Source of the DNA: Dyadobacter sp. CECT 9275
Lineage (GTDB): Bacteria > Bacteroidota > Bacteroidia > Cytophagales > Spirosomataceae
Direction: 5' to 3'
Assembly: GCF_907164905.1 (NCBI RefSeq)
Contig: NZ_CAJRAF010000004.1
Coordinates: forward strand, 434,001-498,000
DNA: 64,000 bases
Shown: in pieces, positions 54,691-63,396 of the stretch
How the letters are laid out: each line of letters begins with the position of its first letter
Position numbering within the stretch: the first letter of the stretch is position 1
Translations under genes and position numbers: made by a program
The notes under the pieces: model-generated
What the model was told of the DNA's origin: nothing
Seen by the model: the letters and a program-made list of their open reading frames with translations, nothing else
Databases searched by the model: none

Positions 54691-55473
54691 TTACCGCGCC
54701 GTCCATCCTCCGTCTACAGTCAGAATAGAGCCCACCATATAACTGGCTGCTTCGCTTGACAAGAAAATAGCCGCACCCTGAATTTCGCGGAGTTCCGCCC
54801 ATCGTCCCAACGCGGTTGCACCCAGAATAATATCCTTTGTTTCCGGGCTGTTCGCAACAGGAATATTCATCTCCGTCAGAAACGGGCCGGGGCAGATTGC
54901 ATTGACATTGATCCCAAACGGTGCAAGTTCAAGCGCAAGCGCACGGGTCATTTGCACAACGGCTCCTTTGCTGGCCGTATACGGCGTGCGGTTGGCAAGT
55001 CCCACCAGCCCAAGGGTACTTGCCAGATTGATGATTTTACCCGACTTATTTTTCTTCATAAACGGTACCACCGCTCTGCAGGAAAGCCAGGTACCGGTTA
55101 CATTTACATCCATGACCTGCTTAAAATCCAGCTGAGAAAGTTCATCAATCGCCCCCCGGACATTAATTCCGGCAGAATTGATGAGAATATCGATCTGGCC
55201 GAAAACACGGATAGCCTCCAGAGCCATCGCTTCCGTTTGATCCTGTTGCGTGATATCCGCCGCATAAGCATGCACTTCCGCCCCATGCTGCTCTTGGAGC
55301 AACTGAGCAGCAGCACTTGCTTCCACGGCATTACGGCTGACGAGCATAACCCTGGCACCCGCAGAAGCAAGCCCCGCCGCCATAGCATATCCCAGCCCTT
55401 TTGAACCACCGGTTACGACGGCCGATTTCCCCGTAAGATCAAACTGTTTAATTCCAGGAAGTATATTGCTCAC
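54691..55473 (-). CDS. Short-chain dehydrogenase (gluconate 5-dehydrogenase-like)
   Basis: This 260-residue cytosolic SDR has the cofactor motif TGGSKGLGYAMA (about 21-32), a NSAGIN motif, the catalytic Ser in NLASTLGLV and the YTASKGA active site. It ends with SYMVGSILTVDGGWTAR, as in FabG/gluconate-dehydrogenase-like enzymes. The N-terminal IKQFDLTGKSAVV suits the sugar-acid dehydrogenase branch. It begins 64 bp after the MFS gene on the same strand and may be cotranscribed with it. Confidence 0.87.
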   Translation of the reverse strand: MSNILPGIKQFDLTGKSAVVTGGSKGLGYAMAAGLASAGARVMLVSRNAVEASAAAQLLQEQHGAEVHAYAADITQQDQTEAMALEAIRVFGQIDILINSAGINVRGAIDELSQLDFKQVMDVNVTGTWLSCRAVVPFMKKNKSGKIINLASTLGLVGLANRTPYTASKGAVVQMTRALALELAPFGINVNAICPGPFLTEMNIPVANSPETKDIILGATALGRWAELREIQGAAIFLSSEAASYMVGSILTVDGGWTAR

Positions 55474-55537
55474 TTTAAAAAATGGTTATTTTCAGAAAAC
55501 CCTTATTTCCAAAGGGGATTAACTCGCGACTGAATGA

Positions 55538-56755
55538 TCAGATCCGTTTGGATTGCACAACAGTTTCTTTGCGGAAGATAAATCGGAAACCCAGGGCACA
55601 CACCGCACACAATCCGACAAGACTGCACCAGAGTACATCATAGCCCGCTTTCTCCGCAATAAAACCGCCCAGAGCCGGACCGATGATCTGCGCCACCGCT
55701 CCAGACATAGCATACGCCGCGGAATACTTGCCCCGGTTATGTTCCGACGCCCTGCTCATTACGATGGTAGCCATGTAGGGTATCGTCAGCATTTCTCCTA
55801 CCGTAAACAGTATTACCGTAGCGGCGGCAATTATGACAGGCATGAAACCTGTATTCATTAACATTACATAAGAAGCGCCCGTAAAGATAATACCCAGCCC
55901 TATATACCAGGAACCATTTTTGCGCCCCTCCAGATTTTGAATTAAAACCATTTCAAAAAGCCCGATGATGATTCCATTTACCCCGATCAGCAGACCGATC
56001 ACCGATTCATTGATATGCAGATGCTCCTTCCAATACACCGGTACAAGCCGGAACAACACCAGAAAGCTGAGCATATAAGCGGTCACCAATATGATAAACC
56101 GGACAAAAAACGGATCCTGCCAGGGCGACGGTCCCGACAAATCCTCCGGTTTTTTCTGAATGATTTTCCCTGACGAAGGTAATAAAATCCAGATCAGCAG
56201 ACCGGCAAGAATATAAACCACACCGTCTACCCAGAATAACAGGTGGTAGTTGATTGCTGCCAGAATGCCTCCTACCGAAGTACCAAAGCCAAACCCCAGA
56301 TTGGTAGCGAGCCTGTTGAGGGAATAGGATCTGGTAAGATTTTCATTTGTTGCATAAGACGCGATCGCCGTATGATTGGCCGGCTTAAAAGCCTCTACGA
56401 AAAAACTCAGCACAACCGTCAGTAAGCAAATCTCCCCGAAGTCATCTATTTCACCAAATAGAACAAACAACAGCCCGCTGATTACCAGACTGATTATCTG
56501 TACCGGTCTGAAACCAACGATATCCGTAAAATAACCTCCGGCCATAGCGCCCAGTACTGACCCAACACCAAACAAGGTGATGATCAGGCCTGCGTCGGAA
56601 ATACTCCGGTGCATATTTTGGGTAATGTACATACTCATAAACGGAACAGCCATATAACCGCATCTGTTAATAAGTACCACAAAACTCAGCAACCAGATTT
56701 CCCGACTTAAACCACTAAAAGAAACACGGTAATTGTATAATATCTTTTGAATCAT
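55538..56755 (-). CDS. Major facilitator superfamily transporter (drug-efflux-like)
   Basis: The 405-residue protein has about 12 transmembrane helices. The MFS loop 2-3 motif lies near GAMAGGYFTDIVGFRPVQII, and a central loop of basic and polar residues (about 195-215, SSGKIIQKKPEDLSGP) divides the two halves. The sequence resembles DHA1-type exporters. Its start has a GAAGG ribosome site directly upstream. The 226-bp leader contains a short peptide frame and two terminator-like hairpins, which points to control by attenuation and fits an antibiotic-inducible exporter. The substrate is unknown. Confidence 0.85.
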   Translation of the reverse strand: MIQKILYNYRVSFSGLSREIWLLSFVVLINRCGYMAVPFMSMYITQNMHRSISDAGLIITLFGVGSVLGAMAGGYFTDIVGFRPVQIISLVISGLLFVLFGEIDDFGEICLLTVVLSFFVEAFKPANHTAIASYATNENLTRSYSLNRLATNLGFGFGTSVGGILAAINYHLLFWVDGVVYILAGLLIWILLPSSGKIIQKKPEDLSGPSPWQDPFFVRFIILVTAYMLSFLVLFRLVPVYWKEHLHINESVIGLLIGVNGIIIGLFEMVLIQNLEGRKNGSWYIGLGIIFTGASYVMLMNTGFMPVIIAAATVILFTVGEMLTIPYMATIVMSRASEHNRGKYSAAYAMSGAVAQIIGPALGGFIAEKAGYDVLWCSLVGLCAVCALGFRFIFRKETVVQSKRI

Positions 56756-56785
56756 ACCTTCATTATTTTATCATATCATGACCTC

Positions 56786-56820
56786 AAAAAAATTCAGCGA
56801 CAGTACCTTGGCGCTCTGTC
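56786..56820 (-). terminator. Second terminator-like hairpin in the MFS leader
   Basis: On the minus strand GACAG (56820-56816) pairs with CTGTC (56803-56799), followed by a run of seven T (56792-56786). It is shorter than the upstream hairpin and may instead sequester the route to the start codon. Confidence 0.45.
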
Positions 56821-56852
56821 CTTTCAGGTACCGCAGCCGGCTAACCTGAAAT

Positions 56853-56887
56853 AAAAAAATCCGCCGGGCTTGGATACCAGGCGGATT
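56853..56887 (-). terminator. Rho-independent terminator between leader peptide and MFS gene
   Basis: On the minus strand AATCCGCC (56887-56880) pairs perfectly with GGCGGATT (56865-56858), followed by seven T (56859-56853). It lies 29 bp after the leader peptide stop and about 100 bp before the MFS start, the position expected of an attenuator. Confidence 0.75.
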
Positions 56888-56915
56888 GCATTATATCTGA
56901 ATATCAACATAATAA

Positions 56916-56981
56916 CTATCCCACCGGGTATACCCTTAGGTACCAGGAGACGAGATTGCTGTATGTTGATTTACTGTTCAT
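56916..56981 (-). CDS. Leader peptide upstream of the MFS gene
   Basis: A 21-codon frame runs from ATG 56981 to TAG 56916 and ends SNLVSWYLRVYPVG. It lies in the 5' leader of the MFS transporter, just before a strong terminator. TAAATTTG (56993-56986), an exact -7 consensus, sits immediately upstream, so the transcript may begin at or near this ATG. The dense aromatic/Arg/Pro ending (WYLRVYP) is the kind of segment where ribosomes stall in antibiotic- or amino-acid-sensing leaders. The peptide's coding status is inferred from position and structure, not homology. Confidence 0.55.
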   Translation of the reverse strand: MNSKSTYSNLVSWYLRVYPVG

Positions 56982-57098
56982 GAGGCAAATTTACGGAAAT
57001 AAAATCCAGCGACGCCAGAACCTAAATATAATTTAATTTATAGACAGTTTTAAATCCTTTTAGGGAGCAAAATTCTATATATTTAAAACAAAAAATGC

Positions 57099-57557
57099 AT
57101 GGCACTTCCCAATATCTTTAGCAAAGCCGTTACAGATGCTGTAATTGAACGGATCAACAAACTAACAAAAGACACGATACCGGAATGGGGCAAAATGACC
57201 GCCGCTCAAATGCTGGCTCACTGCTGCGTCTCTTATGAATATGTTTTTGACAACAACCACAAACGCCCCGGTGCTTTGATGCGATGGATTATGAAATCAT
57301 TTCTTAAGAATGCCGTCGTAGGCGAAAAACCATATCAAAGAAATTCACCGACGGCTTCTGACTTTCGGATCACTGATGACCGTGATTTCGCATTAGAAAA
57401 AGAAAGGCTGATCAGCTACCTCAGAAGAACACAGGAGCTGGGGGCCGACTATTTTGACGGGAGAGAGTCACATTCTTTTGGCAAACTGAACATTACAGAA
57501 TGGAATAATATGTTTTATAAACATCTCGATCACCATCTGACCCAATTCCGGGTTTAG
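57099..57557 (+). CDS. DUF1569 (DinB-superfamily) protein
   Basis: The 152-residue cytosolic protein has the DUF1569 four-helix layout: WGKMTAAQMLAHCCVSYEYV with a potential metal-binding His, FLKNAVVGEKPYQRNSPTA, and the C-terminal histidines in WNNMFYKHLDHHLTQF. Members may be metal-dependent enzymes related to DinB thiol transferases; the function is unknown. The gene is divergent from the MFS leader and stands alone. Confidence 0.85.
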   Translation: MALPNIFSKAVTDAVIERINKLTKDTIPEWGKMTAAQMLAHCCVSYEYVFDNNHKRPGALMRWIMKSFLKNAVVGEKPYQRNSPTASDFRITDDRDFALEKERLISYLRRTQELGADYFDGRESHSFGKLNITEWNNMFYKHLDHHLTQFRV

Positions 57558-57615
57558 CGTTCCGGTTTTCCTTTCATCCTCCGGAGCCAGACCAGCACCG
57601 GAGGATGGCTGATCT

Positions 57616-58461
57616 CTATGCTTCACCTACGGCAACTGGGAGGCCATTTCTGGACCATTCCGACCAGGAACCCACATAAAGACCTGCTCCTGACATACCT
57701 GCCTCTTCCAATGCCAGCAGGGTATGACAGGCCGTTACACCCGAACCGCAGTGCACGATGATATTTTGCGGGTCGGTTTCGCCTAATATTCCTGCATACT
57801 TATCCCTCAATTCTTTAGCAGGGAGAAATCTACCCTCACCATCAAGATTATCCAGATAAGGTATATTTACAGCACCTGGAATATGCCCCGCTACCAGATC
57901 AATCGGTTCGCTTATCCCCTGGTATCTGTAATTTTCCCGTACGTCAATCACAATCCATCCTTGATTTCCCGCAGCATTTGCTACCTGTTCCATTTCGGCA
58001 ATTGGTAATTGCCACTCCGTTACCGGATAGTCCTCCAGTTCTGTCAGCAGTTCAAGGAAGTCCGTCGTAATGGGCAGCCCCACCTGGACAATTGCCTCCA
58101 GCCCGCCGCTCACAACAGCTACTTCCCGATGCCCCACAGCCTTCATCATCCACCAGAAACGAGCTGCTGCCATAGCACCGCGTTTGTCGTCATAAACAAT
58201 AATCCGGGTGGAGGGGCCGATACCAAGCCTACCCAGCAAGGCGCCGAATTTTGAAACTTCCGGCAGCGGATGACGACCACCTTCAGCCGCGTTTACAGAT
58301 TTCTCCGACAAGTCCGTTTCCAGGTCCACAAAAAGGGCGCCTTCCAGATGACCCGCATTAAAACGATCCAGTGCATCGGCCCCTCCCCGTGCATCGATAA
58401 CAACCGTATCTCCGGTCGCAAGCACATCTGCTATTTCATTTGCTTCAATAATATTCGTCAT
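57616..58461 (-). CDS. 3-mercaptopyruvate-type sulfurtransferase (tandem rhodanese)
   Basis: With the start at 58461 (MTNIIEANEIADVL) the protein has 281 residues; the frame extends 26 codons further without family similarity. It has two rhodanese domains: an inactive N-terminal one (about 5-130, VVIDARGGADALDRFNAGHL) and a catalytic C-terminal one (about 155-280). The loop CGSGVTACH carries the active-site Cys and matches the mercaptopyruvate sulfurtransferase type. It moves sulfur from mercaptopyruvate or thiosulfate to thiol acceptors in the cytosol. Confidence 0.88.
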   Translation of the reverse strand: MTNIIEANEIADVLATGDTVVIDARGGADALDRFNAGHLEGALFVDLETDLSEKSVNAAEGGRHPLPEVSKFGALLGRLGIGPSTRIIVYDDKRGAMAAARFWWMMKAVGHREVAVVSGGLEAIVQVGLPITTDFLELLTELEDYPVTEWQLPIAEMEQVANAAGNQGWIVIDVRENYRYQGISEPIDLVAGHIPGAVNIPYLDNLDGEGRFLPAKELRDKYAGILGETDPQNIIVHCGSGVTACHTLLALEEAGMSGAGLYVGSWSEWSRNGLPVAVGEA

Positions 58462-58672
58462 ATACCAATTGAACATTTCGTAAGGAATTTTAACTTTAAT
58501 AAGGCGGCCAGCTACATTAGCTATTAAAAAAAATATCAATATCGGAAATTTGCGATTTTTTAGACGAAAATCGTTACCAAATACGTTAAAAAGGGTCTAA
58601 TAACTACTAAATCCCAATTTCTGGCATAATTTTTAACCATTTTGTCAGAAAAATTTTATAAGATAACGAAAG

Positions 58673-59026
58673 ATGATTCACGAAAAGATCCTGCTCCTTG
58701 AAGGGGGCCGGGAAGCGAAAGTTGTACTCGACGGACAACTGGCTCAAAATACAGAACAATTACTGACAGGTATGGAAATACTTGTAAAGGATCCTCAGGA
58801 CAAAACATTCAGGCTTCCAATAGGTACCAGCCACCCGATGTACTGGAAATCCAAAAGATACGACTCCGTAAAGTCACGATTACTACAGTGGGAATATAGC
58901 GGGATAACAAAAAAGCAGATTAACTACGTCATCCGAGAATTTCAGAAAGTCCTTAACAATTCGGTGATCGGGGCCAAATTTAGGGGAAAAGACGTTCGTG
59001 TACTTAAATCACTGAAAATCAGATAA
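58673..59026 (+). CDS. Conserved-looking protein of unknown function
   Basis: The 117-residue basic protein has no signal or membrane segment. The N-terminal half is beta-like (ILLLEGGREAKVVLDGQL, GMEILVKDPQDKTFRLPIG); the C-terminal half is helical and lysine/arginine-rich (KKQINYVIREFQKVLNN, GKDVRVLKSLKIR). I recognise no family. An AACGAAAG sequence lies just before the ATG. Clean coding character and a lone position on the plus strand favour a real gene. Confidence 0.6.
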   Translation: MIHEKILLLEGGREAKVVLDGQLAQNTEQLLTGMEILVKDPQDKTFRLPIGTSHPMYWKSKRYDSVKSRLLQWEYSGITKKQINYVIREFQKVLNNSVIGAKFRGKDVRVLKSLKIR

Positions 59027-59241
59027 TCTTTTTAATATTTTTTGTAGATACCGGGCACCAGCAGACATTGTGAAGGAGGATTCATCCTGCCTTTAATGAG
59101 TTCGAGTTGTACTCTGCAAATCCGTCACATGGAGCCTGTGATATTTCTCCGTCATTTTTGAGTAACTTTATTGCTGCATAAAATTAATCCAGCGTCGCTA
59201 CCCTAAACAACTCGTGATTCGGTAACCGCACAAGCCTTATT

Positions 59242-59778
59242 ATGATCAAATCCAAAATATTGCTGATTTGCCTGTCGGTTTACTGCCTGGGTGTACATGC
59301 ACAAAGCCTTAAGATATCGGCCAAAGATTCGGAAGTAAAATTTGTTATCAAGAACCTGGGCGTAAGTACTACGGGTCAGTTCAAGGACATTGAGGGTAGT
59401 ATTGAATTTGTAACTTCGGATTTGTCCAGGTCGTCATTCAACGTTACCGTCCTTACGAATTCCCTGGATACTGATAATAATCTTCGTGACAAGCACCTGA
59501 GCAAAGACGGTTACTTTGATACCGCTAAATATCCCAGGATGCGTTTCATATCCGCCAAAGTGACTGGTAAACAAGGCAATTACGTGATGGAAGGCAATCT
59601 GACTATTAAAGATATCACCAAACCCATTACTTTTCCTTTCACCGCTACACGCCAGGACAACGGATATATCTTCAAAGGTTCGTTTGACTTAAACAGGAGG
59701 GATTTTGGGGTGGGCGGCAAAAGTTTGACCATGTCAGACAAACTTACTGTGAATTTGAGTGTATCCGCACTTAAATAA
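59242..59778 (+). CDS. YceI family protein
   Basis: The 178-residue protein has a signal peptide (SKILLICLSVYCLGVHAQ). A YceI lipocalin-like barrel follows (ISAKDSEVKFVIKNLGVSTT, LRDKHLSKDGYFDTAKYPRM, GNLTIKDITKPITFPF, GSFDLNRRDFGVGG). It resembles canonical YceI more closely than the copy at 48266 does. A periplasmic isoprenoid- or lipid-binding role is expected. It is monocistronic, followed by a long non-coding region with a 7-bp CCGACGG/CCGTCGG hairpin at about 59817-59863. Confidence 0.9.
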   Translation: MIKSKILLICLSVYCLGVHAQSLKISAKDSEVKFVIKNLGVSTTGQFKDIEGSIEFVTSDLSRSSFNVTVLTNSLDTDNNLRDKHLSKDGYFDTAKYPRMRFISAKVTGKQGNYVMEGNLTIKDITKPITFPFTATRQDNGYIFKGSFDLNRRDFGVGGKSLTMSDKLTVNLSVSALK

Positions 59779-60532
59779 GTGGTAAAATCAATTGTTTTGA
59801 GACTTCGAATGAGCCCGACGGTTAAAAATAGACAAACCGCTCACGCCGAATGTCCCGTCGGAATTATACTATTCTGACATTGCGCATGAGACAAACATTC
59901 ACACTTTCTCAACATTCTGGGCAAAGAGTTCCTCAGATTTGAAAATAAAATGGATCAAACAGGCTTTTAAAGTAAGAATTAAAAATTTTTAAGAAATCTT
60001 ACCCGGATTATTTCAAATTTGCTCAGATCAAATTAATGTTTTAATTCTATTAAATTTTGGTACTATTCAAATAAAGTTACCTAAAAAGTGCGCAAAATTT
60101 TTAAGTACAAAGTAATTGGTATGAATTTCACTCTTGGCAATAATTACCTCACACTGCAGCACCCACCCTGTTAAGGAATTTTGGTACAATAGTAAGATAA
60201 TACAATCTTAGATCCACCATCTGCAATAAGATTCCGTTTAATTCTGTTTATGGTGAAAGGTTTGTTAAACTAATTTACTCCGTGCAGTTGTTTTTTGTGT
60301 CCGGGGAAGATTTTTTTCATAACCTTGCAGGTCAATGATCGCTTATAAAGCGTTAAGGCTTTAGAGTAAGTACCAATACAACGAATAACCCAGTCCGGTA
60401 ATGTTGCATACTGTAATATTAACGGATATCTAAAAAATCTTGAACCTTTAATATTTCGTCCGGCTTAGCAAATTCTTAAAACAGGAATATTCTGTTTTTC
60501 AGGAAGCTAAATCCGACGATCGCAACTCTTCT
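59779..60532. other. Long AT-rich non-coding region
   Basis: These 754 bp hold no supportable gene on either strand, although the gene density elsewhere is high. The region is strongly AT-rich between about 59940 and 60480, with several T-rich tracts such as GTTGTTTTTTGTG. It precedes a LuxR-type regulator gene and could hold a long 5' leader or a small RNA. I cannot define one by eye. Confidence 0.4.
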
Positions 60533-61162
60533 ATGGTCACAGTTTTAATATCTGAACCGTTTCCCGTAATCAGATACGGCTTAACATTAATGTTTAACCA
60601 AGTTTTTCCTGATGCAGTAATTACAGAAACCAGTACCCCTTCCGAAGCGGTACAACAGCTGGAAACAGGAAAATTTAATCTGTTGGTTATTGAGGCATCC
60701 AACCACTCTACCGAGAACCCCTTACTGAATATCAAAAGGATACGGCAAAAGTATCCTGACATGGCAATCCTTGTGTTTTCCCATAAGGATGAAAACAGTT
60801 TAGCACTTCCTGTGATACGGGCCGGCGCGGATGGCTACTTATTAAAATATGCTTCCCTTGCCGATTTCACCGAAGCCGTCGGTTCGCTGCTTAAGGGCGA
60901 AAAATATTTGAGCCCTCAGCTCAGGCAAAAGCTGATGAACGATATCATCACCGGCAACGACGAGCAATACACAGGAGCAAATGTGAGTCTGACACCCCGG
61001 GAACGTGAAGTACTCGACGGGTTGATCAAAGGCAGCAGGATCAGTGAAATTGCCAGCGGCCTGGGTATTCACAATAGTACGGTAAGCGCTTTAAAGCGAA
61101 ACATTCTGGCTAAAATGAAGGTACAGAATGTGATAGAACTCGCGGAAAAAATGAAAAACTGA
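60533..61162 (+). CDS. LuxR/NarL-type regulator with degenerate receiver domain
   Basis: The 209-residue cytosolic protein has a receiver-like N-terminal domain (1-120) and a C-terminal GerE helix-turn-helix (about 145-209: SLTPREREVLDGLIKGSRIS, HNSTVSALKRNILAKMKV). The phosphorylation site is altered. The usual acidic pair reads ISEP (6-9), and the phospho-acceptor Asp is replaced by Glu54 in LLVIEASNH; the conserved Lys is kept (Lys105 in YLLKYA). It is probably not phosphorylated, or is locked by the Glu. No kinase gene is adjacent. A long non-coding region lies upstream. Confidence 0.85.
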   Translation: MVTVLISEPFPVIRYGLTLMFNQVFPDAVITETSTPSEAVQQLETGKFNLLVIEASNHSTENPLLNIKRIRQKYPDMAILVFSHKDENSLALPVIRAGADGYLLKYASLADFTEAVGSLLKGEKYLSPQLRQKLMNDIITGNDEQYTGANVSLTPREREVLDGLIKGSRISEIASGLGIHNSTVSALKRNILAKMKVQNVIELAEKMKN

Positions 61163-61325
61163 CAGTACCTGATTTCTAAGGCCACTGTCTAATGACACCG
61201 TTGGCGTCTGCAATTCCAGAGGAAAAGCGGGCCGCTCTGTCTTCCTGTACTCAGGAGCGAGGCCTGAGTAGCCGTTCAGCATAAAACCTGATTACACAAT
61301 TCCCTCATTCTGCACTATATCCACG

Positions 61326-61517
61326 CTATTCCGTTCGCTCCAAGGCTTCCCAAATGTCCTTTTCTGTTCCGCACAGAAAGTACTTGTTCCCATCCTTAAG
61401 GATTACCAGACTAAACCTGAAATCCGCATCCGGAACAATCTCCAATACCTGATCCTTAAAAATCCGGATTTCTGAGGATTGGTCCTCTTTCATTTTGAAT
61501 ACACCTGCCTGAGCCAT
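61326..61517 (-). CDS. Possible small protein of unknown function
   Basis: A minus-strand frame from ATG 61517 (or ATG 61493) encodes 55-63 residues with a charged, protein-like composition (IRIFKDQVLEIVPDADFRFS, LVILKDGNKYFLCGTEKDIW). It could extend upstream to 61616. A GGGAAACGG lies upstream of the 61517 start. I recognise no family. Confidence 0.35.
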   Translation of the reverse strand: MAQAGVFKMKEDQSSEIRIFKDQVLEIVPDADFRFSLVILKDGNKYFLCGTEKDIWEALERTE

Positions 61518-61700
61518 TCCGTTTCCCGTTTGATAACTGAGTATGCTCAAATTATAATAAATCTCGTTCCATGGCCTATATTGGCAATCATTGCACTGGT
61601 GTAGCCCAGCATACATTCGACAACAGCTGGGACCATCTGTAAAAATTTGTATTTTACATAACCTCCTCCGCAGTTCCTTTGTAAAAACAAAATCCAGAGA

Positions 61701-61880
61701 ATGATGCTACCTATCCTGAAAATTATCGCAATACTTTTTGCAATTACCTACGCACTGCGGCTGGTCAATGCACAATCCGACCTGATGGTTATAGCCGGAC
61801 TTGCTATCATTGGCGCTGCGATTTACCTGTTCTTTGTTGAATTAAATAAAATGATCACCCATCTTAAATCCAAACTCTGA
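61701..61880 (+). CDS. Small two-helix membrane protein upstream of the SPFH gene
   Basis: A 59-codon frame from ATG 61701 to TGA 61880 encodes LKIIAILFAITYALRLV and VIAGLAIIGAAIYLFFVELN, two probable transmembrane helices, with a short basic tail. AGAGA lies just before the start. It ends 5 bp before the SPFH gene, so the two are almost certainly cotranscribed. It may be a membrane partner of the SPFH protein. No family is recognised. Confidence 0.65.
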   Translation: MMLPILKIIAILFAITYALRLVNAQSDLMVIAGLAIIGAAIYLFFVELNKMITHLKSKL

Positions 61881-61885
61881 TCAGC

Positions 61886-62716
61886 ATGAGAAGAAATATT
61901 ATTACCGGAATCATTGGTTTTGTAGTACTGCTTTTTGTACTACTTTTTCAACCATTCACTTTTGAAAACATAGACGCAGGAAATGTCGGGATCAAAATAA
62001 ACCTGTACGGGTCAGACAAAGGTGTCGACAATATCACCCTCGTAACCGGGCGCGTATGGTACAATAGCTGGACTACAAAGATCATCGAGTTTCCAACTTA
62101 TACCCAAAGTGTTGACTACGACTCTTTTGTAATTACTACACAGGATGCCGCCGAGTTCAAAGTTGACCCTAAACTGAACTATCACATTAACCCTGACAAG
62201 GTTCCTCAGATTTACCGTCAATACCGCAGGCCTCTGGGAGAAATCGAGCAAGGATTTATGAAAAATACCATATATGATGCGTACCGGATTGCCGCCAACT
62301 CCTTCACATCCGACAGCGTGATGTCCAACCGGGAAGTGTTTGAGGACCGTGTGCAGAACGTACTCACCAAAACCCTGGGAAAGGATGGCTTTGTATACGA
62401 TCAGCTGACTTCGGCTATTACGCCTCCACCCTCATTGAGGCAGATGATCGACGAAAAAAATACGTCCATTCAGGCCCGCCTGAAAGCCGAAAACATGGCT
62501 AAACAAGCTGAGGCCGAAGCCAAGGTACTCATCGCGAAAGCGGAAGGGCAAGCCAAAGCCACCCTCATTAAAGCGCGTGCAGAAGCGGAGGCAAATCAGC
62601 TCCGTCAGAAAACACTCACCCCATTACTGATACAACAGGAATGGGTGGCCAAATGGAATGGAGTACTTCCTACTACCAGCGCAGGCGGAGCCAGTCTGAT
62701 GCTTGGTATTAAATAA
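61886..62716 (+). CDS. SPFH/Band 7 (prohibitin-like) membrane protein
   Basis: The 276-residue protein has an N-terminal membrane anchor (GIIGFVVLLFVLLFQPFTF). The prohibitin/Band 7 domain follows at about 30-200 (IDAGNVGIKINLYG, QDAAEFKVDPKLNYHINPD). The C-terminal helix is an Ala/Glu-rich coiled coil (AENMAKQAEAEAKVLIAKAE, about 205-240). Such proteins form large oligomeric rings that organise membrane microdomains and protect or restrain proteases. The small membrane gene directly upstream is likely its operon partner. No NfeD or FtsH gene is nearby. Confidence 0.87.
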   Translation: MRRNIITGIIGFVVLLFVLLFQPFTFENIDAGNVGIKINLYGSDKGVDNITLVTGRVWYNSWTTKIIEFPTYTQSVDYDSFVITTQDAAEFKVDPKLNYHINPDKVPQIYRQYRRPLGEIEQGFMKNTIYDAYRIAANSFTSDSVMSNREVFEDRVQNVLTKTLGKDGFVYDQLTSAITPPPSLRQMIDEKNTSIQARLKAENMAKQAEAEAKVLIAKAEGQAKATLIKARAEAEANQLRQKTLTPLLIQQEWVAKWNGVLPTTSAGGASLMLGIK

Positions 62717-62760
62717 AACTTTGCGGGACCAGCCCTGGTCTTTGGCAAATGTATTACAGA

Positions 62761-63396
62761 TTATTCATTCAAAAAATCCAGCAGGCCAGCGGTAGAAATC
62801 CCACCCGGATTGATCCCTGGCTTGCCTTCGGGTATCGGTATTCCCAATTTCGCGTAATACTCCACCCACACCGGGAAGTATTCATTTTTCCCCGGCTGCT
62901 TAAAGGTCATGGGTTCCAGCCTAAAGAAATCCTTTCCATGGTTGGCTTCCTTGAAAGCGTCGTATATCAGCTCAGAGCAATAGTATTTACCATTTGCATA
63001 CAGAAAAGTATCGTCATAGGGTGTTTTTAGTTTTGCAACAGAAAAATTTACAGCCTCGTTTACCAATGACCTGTAATTCTCTTTCACCCTTCCCACGAGC
63101 ACTTTATTGGAAGTTCGGCTCATAAACTTACTCAATTGGGTAAGCTGCACTTCATTGCCAATCGCCTCGATGATATAAATACTATCCTGACGAACATATA
63201 CCATGCCAATGTGTGAGAAATGATTACCCTGATAGCTTTTTGTGACCTGCTCAATAGCATCGCATAAAGGCCCACAGTCCAGATCCTGAAATAGCAGATC
63301 TCCCGTTTGAAGTTTCATTCCGGAAGATAACTGCGCCATCGTATCAGACGGGTTCCAGCCTATCAAGATGGCAATAATCCAAAACGTTTTTCGCAT
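62761..63396 (-). CDS. Secreted YiiX/YebB-like permuted papain-fold peptidase
   Basis: The 211-residue protein has a signal peptide (RKTFWIIAILIGWNPSDTMAQ). The fold is the NlpC/P60-related circularly permuted papain type of the YiiX/DUF830 group. The order is diagnostic: GDLLFQDLDCG, the catalytic His in HFSHIGMVYV, and the later catalytic Cys in YYCSELIYDAF. It should cleave an amide or peptidoglycan-type bond in the periplasm. The substrate is unknown. It is convergent with the SPFH gene, with 44 bp between stops. Confidence 0.85.
   Translation of the reverse strand: MRKTFWIIAILIGWNPSDTMAQLSSGMKLQTGDLLFQDLDCGPLCDAIEQVTKSYQGNHFSHIGMVYVRQDSIYIIEAIGNEVQLTQLSKFMSRTSNKVLVGRVKENYRSLVNEAVNFSVAKLKTPYDDTFLYANGKYYCSELIYDAFKEANHGKDFFRLEPMTFKQPGKNEYFPVWVEYYAKLGIPIPEGKPGINPGGISTAGLLDFLNE

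Noticed and set aside
54210..54728. A 172-codon frame overlapping the cupin gene
   Set aside because: It is a shifted frame across the cupin and the SDR 3' end, with cysteine- and threonine-rich unstructured translation.
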